From: CAZSSH01 sp964609825
Lineage (GTDB): Bacteria > Verrucomicrobiota > Lentisphaeria > Victivallales > Victivallaceae
Length of the DNA stretch: 64,000 nt
NCBI GenBank assembly: GCA_964609825.1
Contig: CAZSSH010000010.1
Location: 310,001-374,000 of the forward strand
Direction of reading: 5' to 3'
Part shown: in pieces, positions 33,316 through 42,719 of the stretch
Layout of the letters: each line of letters starts with the position of its first letter
Position numbering within the stretch: the stretch's first letter is position 1
Notes under the pieces: generated by a model
The model's database searches: none
What the model was told of the DNA's origin: nothing
Seen by the model: only the letters and a program-made list of their open reading frames with translations
Program-made: the position numbers and the translations under genes

Positions 33316-34039
33316 ATTGTTTGATCAAGGTGGCGGTGACGGAAACAGTCAGCCGGACGATTTTTTCACCGGGTTTGTTGCCGGCGACGACGGATATATT
33401 TTCGGGCGAGATGTATTTATAAATACCGATCCGGCTTTGGCTCCCGGCGGCAATCAAATCAAGCTGCCGTTTGGCATCGTCCAAGGCGACCGGCAGCAAC
33501 TCTTTGCTAAGCTGCTCCTGATCGGCAAATAGGTACTCCACCGGGCCGCAAGCCAGCTCGATACCTTGTCCCAAAAGGTCGGTCACTGCCTGGGCAGTGG
33601 CTGCAAGCTCCGCGAGTTTTGCGGATTTCACCGTAACGGTCTGCTGCAATTCGCGTTCATATACCTGATTGGTCAAATGGCCTTGATCGTTTAACTGATA
33701 GTTGACGTTGGTTTTGACGGGAGAATACTCGATTTCTCCGGCGGCGACATTGCGCGACTCCAAAAGTTTCTGGAGCTGGCCGCGGTTGTTGCTCAAGGTT
33801 TGATACGCCTCGGCGTAGGTTTGAGCGCGGGTGCTCAAATTTACGGTAAAGGTCCCGGCCTGGGCTCCGATGGTTTTGCTTGCCAGACCGATGACGCTGA
33901 CATTATCCGAGTCGTATTGGATTTTGAGGCGAAAATCGGAGAGCAGTTTGGCCGTGGTGACTGCCGCTGCCGCTAATAACAATACTGAGCACAATAATAC
34001 AATGGTCTTGCTGCGCTGGGAGGACGTTTTTTTGCTCAT
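33314..34039 (-). CDS. SIMPL (DUF541) domain protein, second of a tandem pair
   Basis: The 241-residue protein has an N-terminal membrane anchor (about 12-33) and a SIMPL domain. The domain shows the strand VSVIGLASKTIGAQAGTFTVNLSTRAQTYAEAY, a long helix, and the late segment KSAKLAELAATAQAVTDLL. DUF541/SIMPL proteins are periplasmic or surface-facing and have no agreed biochemical role; some are linked to oxidative stress. The start at 34039 follows GAGGAAGACTATC. It lies 11 bp after the first SIMPL gene, and both encode exactly 241 residues, which suggests duplication followed by strong divergence. Confidence 0.85.
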   Translation of the reverse strand: MSKKTSSQRSKTIVLLCSVLLLAAAAVTTAKLLSDFRLKIQYDSDNVSVIGLASKTIGAQAGTFTVNLSTRAQTYAEAYQTLSNNRGQLQKLLESRNVAAGEIEYSPVKTNVNYQLNDQGHLTNQVYERELQQTVTVKSAKLAELAATAQAVTDLLGQGIELACGPVEYLFADQEQLSKELLPVALDDAKRQLDLIAAGSQSRIGIYKYISPENISVVAGNKPGEKIVRLTVSVTATLIKQ

Positions 34040-34050
34040 GATAGTCTTCC

Positions 34051-34776
34051 TCACTTGATCTCAAATTCGAGTGAAACCACTGCTTTGATGACTTTGTCGG
34101 GGCTGGTGGTGTCATAGCTTCCCGAGTCAGAAATATCCGCCGAAGCCGGGCGGGTGATTTGAATGATACCGAGTTTTGCGGATAAAAGCTGTTTTAGTTG
34201 GGCGCCACAGCGCTCGGCCATCACTTTGGCGCGCTCGGTGGCGCTTCGGGTGGCAGCATCGGTGAGCTCAAGCTTGTAGGACTCTAGGTTGCTGATGAAA
34301 TACTCCGGCATGGATACTTGAATTTTAATGTTATTAGCCAGGAGATCCTCAAAACTGCGCAATTGTTTTTGGATCAGACTGACGTTATTGGAATAAATGT
34401 CGATGGATTGATTTAAGGTATAATAATCAAGCTGGTTGGTTTCTTTGCCGTTGACCAACTTTTTGATTTCATAAAAATTGACGCCGCCGACCGTGATTTC
34501 GGAGTCCGCAAAACCCTCGGCGCACAGTCTCGTTAATACTGTGTTGATTTGTTTGGACAGCTCTTTGGCTCCGTCGGCAATTACGGGCGCATCGACGCTC
34601 AAATTGATATTAAAACGGCCGACGTCGGAGTGAACCAGTTTCTCGGCATAGCCCTTGGCGCTGATAGTGTTTTGCCGCTGAATTTTTAAGATAAAGCGGC
34701 TCAAAAGGTAAGACGATCCGATCATTGCCAAGGCAATAAACATACTTGCGATGATGACATACAAGGCTTTTTTCAT
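34051..34776 (-). CDS. SIMPL (DUF541) domain protein, first of a tandem pair
   Basis: The 241-residue protein has an N-terminal membrane helix (about 5-27) and a SIMPL domain. The domain begins ISAKGYAEKLVHSDVGRFNINLSVDAPVIADGAKEL and ends with a C-terminal beta strand (VIKAVVSLEFEI). The order of elements matches its neighbour but identity is low. GGGAGAAAATAATT precedes the ATG. It is separated from the phage-tail-like genes upstream by 125 bp in which I see no clear terminator, so read-through is possible. The function is unknown. Confidence 0.85.
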   Translation of the reverse strand: MKKALYVIIASMFIALAMIGSSYLLSRFILKIQRQNTISAKGYAEKLVHSDVGRFNINLSVDAPVIADGAKELSKQINTVLTRLCAEGFADSEITVGGVNFYEIKKLVNGKETNQLDYYTLNQSIDIYSNNVSLIQKQLRSFEDLLANNIKIQVSMPEYFISNLESYKLELTDAATRSATERAKVMAERCGAQLKQLLSAKLGIIQITRPASADISDSGSYDTTSPDKVIKAVVSLEFEIK

Positions 34777-34901
34777 AATTATTTTCTCCCATCATCCAAT
34801 ATAGCTCGGAGCTCATTAAAAGCAAGCTGTTTTTTGCGGATTTTGACAAAAAAATCCGGCCCCGCAACCAGCTTTGGCGGACTGGAAAAAAGCTGCGGCA
34901 A

Positions 34902-36161
34902 TCAGCGGATCACTACCCAATTTTTGCTCGTCGCTATGGCAATATCTTCGATGGTCAAATCAGCCGCTCCAACGCTGCCGGTGATCGTGCAATTTACAGC
35001 AGTCGCATTTACCGGCAAGCTTCTAAACATTTCGACCAATGCCTCGCGCATCAATCCGCTATTGCTGATGTCAATTGCGCCCATGGATGTAATGCCCGAG
35101 AGCGGGCGCGGTTGGCGTACACCATTGCCGTCAATATAGGACGGAAAGAGCAAAGAGCGCAAACAAAACAAATTTGTATTGTTTAAAAAACTTGAAATCC
35201 GATTTGTAGCATCTGCCGATAAATCAATTATCACCAACGCCGGGCATCCGCTGAATGCAAACTGAAAACTACCGGATGCGCGATTTGAAAAAAATGAGCG
35301 CAACGAAATACAGTTTTGACAAACAGATTGATAGCTATTGGCTGTATCGCAATCGGTTAGCGTAATATTTCTAATCACCGGATTTTGGTTAAAAAAGCTT
35401 AAAAAATCAACTTGCGCGGAGAGTGTAAGAATAACATCCTTATCCCAAAGCCTGGGCCATCCAAAATAACTGTTCCCGGCGCTATGGGTGACGGAGGTTG
35501 CAATCACAAATGATTCAACTCTCCTAATCGGAGCATTTACCAATAAAGATTGCGACAATATAACATTTGGACAATCCAAATACAGCGATAACATGCTTGC
35601 AAAATAGCTATTACCAGTAGCAAAACAGCGTAACCCGGTCAATGTCGTACTCTTAACCGCCATCCATAGAATACGGCGCGCGGTAAACAGCGATCCGCTT
35701 TTTACAAAATCAATATTTGTCATAGTCGGCGCATTGAAGCTGACAGTGTTGTATTTGCGCCCGGATGCGGTTGTTTGCCATGTGGTATATGTATGGCTTG
35801 CCGTTGGCGTGGTGTTGATATTGTTGGTCATCGTTACGGTAGATGTTTGACCGTCGCCCCAATTGACCGTCAAAGAGGCAGTTGCAGACGCTGTTACTTT
35901 GATTGAAACCGTGTCGCCGTTGCCGTCCATGACGATAAATTTGCAATCTCCGGCCGCAATGCCGCTTTCGATATTGGGGAACTCGCGCAATTCGGGTGTG
36001 ATGTCGTGATCATGCGAAGTATGCATTGCTATTTGCCGGATTTTATCGGCAAAACCATCGGTCGGGATATCGCTCATATTAATCCCTTTTTCGGTCAATG
36101 CCTGTTTGCAGTTTGACCAGTTGGTGCTGTCCCGCTGCAAAAGATTATAAAAATTTGCCAT
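34902..36161 (-). CDS. Phage-tail-like protein with PKD-like and repeat regions
   Basis: The 419-residue protein begins with a segment found in many phage tail or fibre proteins, CKQALTEKGINMSDIPTDGF followed by ADKIRQIA. A PKD-like strand (SLTVNWGDGQTSTVTM) at about 93-108 follows, then about 280 residues of repetitive short strands of the LRR/BspA type (QNCISLRSFFSN, FSGCPALVIIDLS, NTNLFCLRSLLFP). There is no signal peptide. GGAGG lies 6 nt before the ATG. The coding sequence is visibly more AT-rich than its neighbours. It overlaps the upstream tail-like gene by 17 bp. A receptor-binding or tip role is plausible, but no other phage structural genes are present. Confidence 0.62.
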   Translation of the reverse strand: MANFYNLLQRDSTNWSNCKQALTEKGINMSDIPTDGFADKIRQIAMHTSHDHDITPELREFPNIESGIAAGDCKFIVMDGNGDTVSIKVTASATASLTVNWGDGQTSTVTMTNNINTTPTASHTYTTWQTTASGRKYNTVSFNAPTMTNIDFVKSGSLFTARRILWMAVKSTTLTGLRCFATGNSYFASMLSLYLDCPNVILSQSLLVNAPIRRVESFVIATSVTHSAGNSYFGWPRLWDKDVILTLSAQVDFLSFFNQNPVIRNITLTDCDTANSYQSVCQNCISLRSFFSNRASGSFQFAFSGCPALVIIDLSADATNRISSFLNNTNLFCLRSLLFPSYIDGNGVRQPRPLSGITSMGAIDISNSGLMREALVEMFRSLPVNATAVNCTITGSVGAADLTIEDIAIATSKNWVVIR

Positions 36162-36855
36162 TGAGGACCTCCTCGTATTGGGTCAGGTAAGCTCCCAATA
36201 CGGTTTCCATTTCCTCGCGGCAGCTTTGTAAGGCACCGGTGACGGCGTCGGTGAGCTTTTGATCGGTTACGGTCCTGGTATAAACTTGAGTCAAAACAGA
36301 TTGGATTTTTTGGTCAGTCTCGGTTTTTGTGTAGCTGTCGCTTTGAGCACTGACGGCTTCGGCGATTTTTTGATCGGTTTCGGCCTTGGTGTAAAAGCTC
36401 TCGCGCGGCGTTGGCACAAATTCGCCGGAGAAATAATTACGGTGGTGAATTTCGACCGGTACATTGAACAATAAACAAGTTTCATCTGCGGTCAGGCTGT
36501 CAAAACCGCCGATTTCGAGATTGGCGCGGCAAAAGGTGAATTCGCCGTCAATATCCGGTTTGGCTGTGTCCGGTCGGTAATCCAGTGTAAATTTCTGGAT
36601 TTCCGCGGTATTGAGCTCGATTTGACCGAGTTCGATGGCCAAAAGACCATCCGGTTGTATGGCAAAGGTGATATTTTGCGTCGTCAGCGCCAGAAGTTGC
36701 CCCAGTCGGGTGATTGCCGCATAGGGACGCATCAGCACAGAGGGATTGATATCGGGGCGGTTAATTAAAAAGCGCAATTGATTGCGGTCGCCGCGGGTCA
36801 GCTTGACGGGAGACAGCGACGCACCGTCATCGAAGACAGTGATTTGTTGCAACAT
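36145..36855 (-). CDS. Phage tail-fibre/baseplate-like protein with YTKxETDQK repeats
   Basis: The 236-residue protein has an N-terminal beta-rich domain (about 1-150) resembling the attachment domain of upper baseplate proteins. Three repeats typical of phage fibre shafts follow: YTKAETDQKIAEAV, YTKTETDQKIQSVL and YTRTVTDQKLTDAV (about 155-205). The end is a coiled-coil segment with regular Leu, Met and Val. Such repeats trimerise in tail fibres. The ribosome site GGAG and the ATG lie in a hairpin (36852-36886). It overlaps the next tail-like gene by 17 bp and follows a GntR regulator gene by 36 bp. No integrase, capsid or tube gene is nearby, so it is an orphan cassette. Confidence 0.65.
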   Translation of the reverse strand: MLQQITVFDDGASLSPVKLTRGDRNQLRFLINRPDINPSVLMRPYAAITRLGQLLALTTQNITFAIQPDGLLAIELGQIELNTAEIQKFTLDYRPDTAKPDIDGEFTFCRANLEIGGFDSLTADETCLLFNVPVEIHHRNYFSGEFVPTPRESFYTKAETDQKIAEAVSAQSDSYTKTETDQKIQSVLTQVYTRTVTDQKLTDAVTGALQSCREEMETVLGAYLTQYEEVLNGKFL

Positions 36856-36886
36856 ATTTTCTCCTTTTTTAGGAGGTGAAATATGT
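36852..36886 (-). promoter_or_regulatory. Hairpin covering ribosome site and start codon of the tail-fibre-like gene
   Basis: In the minus-strand RNA the 8-base arms ACATATTT and AAATATGT and the inner 5-base arms CTCCT and AGGAG pair around a 5-A loop. The second arms contain the GGAG site and the ATG (36853-36855). If transcription starts upstream, for example in gntR, the site would be closed. This allows control by temperature or by a helper, or coupling to the upstream gene. Confidence 0.6.
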
Positions 36887-36891
36887 CAACT

Positions 36892-38034
36892 TTAGTTTGT
36901 CGTGCTGCGAAAAAATTTGGTGGAGCCGCCGATGCTGATGTTTTCGATCTCCAGTACGGTTTTGCTCTTGATGTAGTTGGGATTGCGCAACTGGTTGAGG
37001 AGTTTGGAGATTGCCAACTCAGCGCTTTTCTCCGGGTAACTTGGGGTGGAGGTGAGTTCGGGTGAAATGATTTTGCCGATGCTGAGATTACCGCCGCCGA
37101 TCAGACTTAACTCATCCGGAAGCCGGAACCCCAGCAAATGAGCCGCTTTGGCCACGCCCATTGCCAGCCGGTCGTCACAGGCAAAGACCGCGCTCGGGCG
37201 GGGCACCTGAGTCAAAATCCGCACACCGATATGTTGCCCCTCCTCAATCGTATGCTCGCGGGCGAGCTCAAACATGAAGTCATTTTCGGCCACACCGTAC
37301 TCGGTCATCGCGTTGCGGTAACCGGTAAAGGTGTCATCGGCCAATTTGCTGTTGGGCGGTCCGGCAACGCAGCAGATTTGTTTGTGCTTGAGCTCAAGCA
37401 AATGGCGGGTGGACAAGTAGGCGCGCTGGATATCGTCGTGGACGACCGCGTCAACGGTGAACTCGGGGGTATGATCTGAGTTGAACCCGCCGACCAAAGC
37501 AAACGGGAGATTGATTTTAATGAATTCCTCGCACAACTCCAAGGGGATATAACCGCAGAGGACGGCTCCGACGCAATTTTTTCGCAATCCGGCGATTTTT
37601 TCGGGGCCCAATTCGCAGCTGTCGACACAGCTGAATATCTTTTCGTAATCGCGGACGGCCGGGCTTCTTTCGAGCGCGTTAAGCACTACATACCAATAGA
37701 AATCGTCCGGGTGAATGTCGCAAAAAATAATGCGGATCGCCCCCTCGGACGGGAGCTGTTTTGTCTGACTGCTGCCGGGGCCGGGGAGCAGATTGACGAT
37801 GGTGCCAAGCCGGGGTTTGCGTGACAAATACTGCTCATTGACGAGCTCCTTGATCCCGTTTTCAATGGTGATGATGCTGACTCCGAAATGCTGCCGGAGC
37901 TCGCGGGCGCTCGGCAATTTTTCCCCCGGCCGCAACAGGCCGTTGTTGATCATTTTACGCAAAGTGTCGGCCACTTGCAGATAGAGCGGCAAATCGGAGT
38001 TGCCGGAGCTGTCAAATTTTATATTCCAATTCAT
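36892..38034 (-). CDS. GntR family regulator with LacI-type sensor domain
   Basis: The 380-residue protein has an N-terminal GntR winged helix (about 15-82: LYLQVADTLRKMINNGLLRPGEKLPSARELRQHFGVS) and a C-terminal periplasmic-binding-like domain (about 95-375) of the type seen in LacI proteins, including PSAVFACDDRLAMGVAKAA and LSLIGGGNLS. This GntR-LacI hybrid is frequent in Lentisphaerota sugar loci. Its promoter at 38062-38090 carries an inverted repeat across the -10 box, which fits autoregulation. The tail-like genes begin 36 bp downstream, and the etf-glcD terminator separates it from the other side. The ligand is probably a sugar, but none is indicated. Confidence 0.92.
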   Translation of the reverse strand: MNWNIKFDSSGNSDLPLYLQVADTLRKMINNGLLRPGEKLPSARELRQHFGVSIITIENGIKELVNEQYLSRKPRLGTIVNLLPGPGSSQTKQLPSEGAIRIIFCDIHPDDFYWYVVLNALERSPAVRDYEKIFSCVDSCELGPEKIAGLRKNCVGAVLCGYIPLELCEEFIKINLPFALVGGFNSDHTPEFTVDAVVHDDIQRAYLSTRHLLELKHKQICCVAGPPNSKLADDTFTGYRNAMTEYGVAENDFMFELAREHTIEEGQHIGVRILTQVPRPSAVFACDDRLAMGVAKAAHLLGFRLPDELSLIGGGNLSIGKIISPELTSTPSYPEKSAELAISKLLNQLRNPNYIKSKTVLEIENISIGGSTKFFRSTTN

Positions 38035-38055
38035 CTTTGTTTCCAGAGTACGTGA

Positions 38056-38090
38056 TGGTATATTTTACCACATTTGTCGTTTAAAGTCAA
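38056..38090 (-). promoter_or_regulatory. Promoter and candidate operator of the gntR gene
   Basis: Minus-strand TTGACT (38085-38090) and TAAAAT (38062-38067) are 17 bp apart. The inverted repeat TGGTA (38056-38060) and TACCA (38066-38070) lies across the -10 box. Confidence 0.55.
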
Positions 38091-38165
38091 ATTGTTTTCA
38101 GATAAAAAGTGACTGAATATATATTTAATTTAATTGATTTGAAATATATGTTAGCATGTAATTAT

Positions 38166-38203
38166 AAAAAATACCCCGTCCGGCGTTGATTGCCGGGCGG
38201 GGG
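38166..38203 (-). terminator. Terminator of the etfB-etfA-glcD operon
   Basis: An 11-bp stem with one mismatch (38174-38184 and 38192-38202, forward strand) is followed on the minus strand by a T-rich tract (38161-38173). Confidence 0.85.
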
Positions 38204-38218
38204 CGAATACAATGATCA

Positions 38219-39636
<1,418 letters not shown>

Positions 39637-39640
<4 letters not shown>

Positions 39641-40620
39641 AAGGAACCTTGTTTTTTGTATTGTTGAATGAGTTGCGGTACCACATCATTGAGGTTGCCG
39701 ACGATTCCGATATCGGCGATGGAAAAGATTTGGGCATCGGGGTCGGTATTGACCGCAATGATTTTTTCGCTGGTTTGCATCCCGGCGAGGTGCTGGATAG
39801 CGCCGGAGACGCCGAGACCGATGTAGAGCTTGGGCGTCACCGTTTTGCCGGAGAGGCCGATCTGGCAATGGTAGGGGAGCCAGCCGCGGTCGATGACTTC
39901 GCGGCTCGCGCCCAAGGCGGCACCGATGAGGTCGGCAAACTCGCGGATCATGTTTAAGGTTTCGGCCTTTTTGATGCCGCGTCCGACCACCACGATTTTC
40001 TCCGCCGAGCTCAAATCAAAGGTGCTGCTGTCGGGGATAAAGTCCAACACTCGCTGCGTGGTGTCCTGCCACTCGGCAGGGGCGGTGCGCCGCAGGATGC
40101 CGCCGTGGCGGCTCTGGTTGCGCTTGCACGGCAGATTGGAGTGAGGGCGGATGGTTGCCATCTGGGGCAAGGTATCCGGTGTTTTGATTGTCGCCATAAT
40201 ATTGCCGCCGATGGCCGGGCGCGTTTGCAACAATTTGCCGTTGGCCGGGTCGACGGCGAGCTGCGTGCAATCGGCGGTCAAGCCGGTGTTAAGCTTCATC
40301 GCCGCATAAGGAAGCAGCGTCCGCCCGGCGGTGGTGGCGCTCCCCAAAATCACATCCGGGTGAAACTCGTCGTTGAGGGCCAAAATGCATTTGGTATAGC
40401 TTACCGGGTTGAAGTCTTTAAAAAAATCGGCCTCGTAGGCCAATACCGTATCGACGCCGCAGTCAATCAACCCGGCCAGCTCAAAGTCGTCGAGCTTGGG
40501 ACTGATGACCAAGGCACCCAAGGTGTGCTCTGCCCCCAGCATTTGGGCGCGGCCGATCAGCTCATAGGTGACGGGGGAGAGGCGGCCGTGGCCAGCTTCG
40601 GCAATAATCCATACTTTCAT
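39637..40620 (-). CDS. etfA: Electron transfer flavoprotein subunit alpha
   Basis: The 327-residue protein has an N-terminal alpha domain (MKVWIIAEAGHGRLSPVTYELIGRAQ) and the C-terminal FAD-binding domain with VVVGRGIKKAET, GASREVIDRGWLPYHCQIGLSGKTV and LYIGLGVSGAIQHLAGMQ. These are the EtfA markers for the alpha-FAD. It lacks the N-terminal ferredoxin extension seen in some bifurcating LctC subunits. It overlaps etfB and glcD by 4 bp on each side. With EtfB it forms a dimer that passes electrons between the dehydrogenase and NAD or ferredoxin, or a quinone route. Confidence 0.93.
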
Positions 40621-41417
40621 TGGTTGATCTCCGTGACGATGGTTTGGACGGCGAGGCGCATGCTTGCCGAGTCGGCGGTGGCAATTTTGCGGCAGTCGCG
40701 CTTGATGACCGGGTGAAAAATTTTAACGACTTTGGTGGGCGATCCTTTGAGACCGATGAGCTCGGGGGCGAGCTTGAGCTCGGCGTTGGTTATGGTGTCA
40801 AGTTTGACGCGCCGCGCTTTTTTGACGCCGTCAAGAGTGGGGAGCCCGAGTTCGCCGATGGCCTTGTTGACCGAGATGACGCAGGGCAAATCGCACTCGA
40901 CAATCTCGATGCCGCCCTCGTTTTTACGCTCGACGGTAATTCGGCCCGGGCCGGAGCGCTTGACGCCCTCGACAAAGGTTGCTACATTGCAGTCAAGCAC
41001 GGCCGCCACCTCGGGGCCGATCTGGCCGGTGTCGCCGTCGGTCGCGCGCTCGCCGCAGATAACGAGATCAAAGTCGCCGTAAAAATTGAGCGCGGCGGCC
41101 AAAATATTGGAGGTCGCCCAAGTGTCGCTCCCGGCAAAGGCGCGGTCGGTGATGAGGACGCCGGCGTCGACGCCGAGGGCGATGACTTCGCGCAATACCT
41201 TTTCGGCGGCCGGAGGGCCCATGGTAAAGGCGGTGATTTTCACCTCTTCACCAGCGGACTGAGCCCCTTCTTTGATCAAAAAGGCGGCGCGTACGGCATA
41301 CAAATCGAGGGGGTTGATGACGGATTGATCGCTCTGGCGGATCACGGTGCCGGTGGCTTCGTCCATTTTGACGGAGCGGGTGTCGGGAATTTGTTTCGCT
41401 AAAATTGCAATATTCAT
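40617..41417 (-). CDS. etfB: Electron transfer flavoprotein subunit beta
   Basis: The 266-residue protein has the EtfB elements NPLDLYAVRAAFLIKEGA, ITAFTMGPPAAEKVLREVIALGVD, LAAALNFYGDFDLVICGERATDGDTGQIGPEVA and LPCVISVNKAIGELGLPTLDGVKKA. The ERATDGDTGQIGPE stretch resembles the bifurcating-type EtfB branch, in which the beta subunit holds FAD rather than AMP; this reading is tentative. It is the first gene of the etfB-etfA-glcD operon. Its promoter at 41458-41486 is a good match and has a palindrome just downstream. Confidence 0.93.
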   Translation of the reverse strand: MNIAILAKQIPDTRSVKMDEATGTVIRQSDQSVINPLDLYAVRAAFLIKEGAQSAGEEVKITAFTMGPPAAEKVLREVIALGVDAGVLITDRAFAGSDTWATSNILAAALNFYGDFDLVICGERATDGDTGQIGPEVAAVLDCNVATFVEGVKRSGPGRITVERKNEGGIEIVECDLPCVISVNKAIGELGLPTLDGVKKARRVKLDTITNAELKLAPELIGLKGSPTKVVKIFHPVIKRDCRKIATADSASMRLAVQTIVTEINQ

Positions 41418-41436
41418 GTTGTTTCCCAGGTTTTTT

Positions 41437-41446
41437 GTCGATCGAC
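41437..41446. promoter_or_regulatory. Palindrome in the etf operon leader
   Basis: GTCGATCGAC is a perfect 10-bp palindrome that begins about 5 bp after the predicted transcription start of etfB, an expected place for a repressor. It contains no obvious match to the sites near the flanking gntR genes. Confidence 0.4.
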
Positions 41447-41457
41447 TTTATTTCAAT

Positions 41458-41486
41458 AATATAATCATACTTTGATCGGAAAGCAA
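41458..41486 (-). promoter_or_regulatory. Promoter of the etfB-etfA-glcD operon
   Basis: Minus-strand TTGCTT (41481-41486) and TATATT (41458-41463) are separated by 17 bp. Confidence 0.68.
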
Positions 41487-41557
41487 ATCAAATTGCTGCC
41501 GGGATCATTGAATTGTTGACGACGGTGTAAATTTTTGCAAAAAGATCGGATTATCTC

Positions 41558-41586
41558 TTGACATCGCTCAAGTCATATGCTATAAT
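41558..41586 (+). promoter_or_regulatory. Consensus promoter of the gntR gene at 41635
   Basis: TTGACA (41558-41563) and TATAAT (41581-41586), both perfect consensus hexamers, with an ideal 17-bp spacer. This is the strongest promoter sequence seen in the window, and such strength before a repressor gene usually means tight autoregulation. Confidence 0.85.
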
Positions 41587-41590
41587 ATTG

Positions 41591-41607
41591 AGTGTTCACC
41601 AGTGTTC
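41591..41607 (+). promoter_or_regulatory. Direct AGTGTTC repeats, candidate operator
   Basis: Two copies of AGTGTTC (41591-41597 and 41601-41607) start exactly 10 bp apart, one helix turn, and lie over the predicted transcription start. Placement next to a consensus promoter suits a GntR autorepressor. Confidence 0.55.
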
Positions 41608-41634
41608 TCTTTTTGATGTAATAACCCGAGTTTG

Positions 41635-42681
41635 ATGATGAAACGAAAAAATGGACCCATTACCGGCGACATTTCCGAGGCCGGTTATGTGCGGATTCGC
41701 AAATATGTGATTGACAATATCATTCACGGCGAAAAAAAACCGCAGCGTTTGGCCTCTATGCGCGAGCTGGCCGCGCAATTCGGCGTCGGCTGCACCACGG
41801 TGCAAAAAGCGCTTAAAGATTTGGTGGCCGACGGGTATCTGACTCCCAAAACCGGAGTGGGGATGTTTACCAATCCGCAGCGCTGGCGGCGGACCGAGTT
41901 GCCGCAAATTGTCGAGCTTTTGGCGGCGGACGGGAGACAAATCTATTTTGAAAATTATCTTTGTTGCCTCAGTAGCATGACGGCGATGGCGATTACACGC
42001 GCCGGTTACTCGCTGCATCATGTCGATTTGTTTCAAAACAATCAGGGGGCGCTGTCAGAGGTGAAACAATACTCGCGGGGACTGTTTTGGCTGGCGCCGG
42101 GGATGGTCAAGAGCGAGCGGGCGCTGGAGTTCTTTCGGGCGCTTACAGTACCCGGGGTGGTGATTGCAGGCGTGGTGGACGGCTTTGACGCCGCTGATTA
42201 CAACCATGAGCTGGAGGGGTATCTCATCGCCAAGCAATTGCTCGCGGAGGGCAGATGCAAAATTTTGATTTTCGGCAATTCGCTCTCCGGTGACCGCGAA
42301 GTAATCGGGGTGCGCCGGGCGTTTGCGGAAACGTCGCAAACATTTGATGAAACTTTATTGTTGGACCATTATCAGGATATCGTAAAGCAGTTTGAGGGAT
42401 ATTATCAGGCGCACGGTGTCCCTGACGCCATTTATGATACCGGCGGCGGCCCGATCCGGCTGTGGGACCGGTTTCGTGAGCTCGGGATTGATTTTGTCAA
42501 GCAGTGTCGGCTGGTGATGGCCGATGACCGGCCGTCGGCGGTACCGTGCCGAATGCTGCGCCATGATTTCGGGCGGCTGGCCGACAATGCGATGGATTTG
42601 CTGCAATTGCGGATGAAAGACCCGGCGCGGCTGCCAGAGGTTCGGTTGTTTTGCCGCGAAATTTATGATTATATGCCATAA
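41635..42681 (+). CDS. GntR family regulator with LacI-type sensor domain
   Basis: The protein of about 348 residues has an N-terminal GntR winged helix (about 15-80: GYVRIRKYVIDNIIHGEKKPQRLASMRELAAQFGVGCTTVQKAL) and a C-terminal sensor domain with weaker periplasmic-binding similarity (CKILIFGNSLSGDREVIGVRRAF). Starts are possible at TTG 41632 or ATG 41635 and 41638; none has a strong ribosome site. It is expressed from a perfect consensus promoter with a likely operator. The prepilin-like and GH5 genes follow in the same direction, 38 bp on, so the regulator may control use of the GH5 substrate. Confidence 0.88.
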   Translation: MMKRKNGPITGDISEAGYVRIRKYVIDNIIHGEKKPQRLASMRELAAQFGVGCTTVQKALKDLVADGYLTPKTGVGMFTNPQRWRRTELPQIVELLAADGRQIYFENYLCCLSSMTAMAITRAGYSLHHVDLFQNNQGALSEVKQYSRGLFWLAPGMVKSERALEFFRALTVPGVVIAGVVDGFDAADYNHELEGYLIAKQLLAEGRCKILIFGNSLSGDREVIGVRRAFAETSQTFDETLLLDHYQDIVKQFEGYYQAHGVPDAIYDTGGGPIRLWDRFRELGIDFVKQCRLVMADDRPSAVPCRMLRHDFGRLADNAMDLLQLRMKDPARLPEVRLFCREIYDYMP

Positions 42682-42719
42682 ATATGTTTTGAATACATAA
42701 CCCGGAAAAGGAGTGTTTT

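Noticed and set aside
34902..36855. Complete prophage or contractile injection system
   Set aside because: Only two tail-like genes are present; no integrase, capsid, tube, sheath, lysis or replication gene is seen on either side.
36883..37065. Plus-strand 60-codon frame with a perfect ribosome site
   Set aside because: The ribosome site is a by-product of the inverted repeat at 36852-36886, and the frame runs antisense to the gntR gene without protein-like features.
40620..41402. 260-codon open frame on the plus strand opposite etfB
   Set aside because: The minus strand encodes a clear EtfB in an overlapping operon; the plus frame has Asp/Gly/Val-rich mirror composition only.
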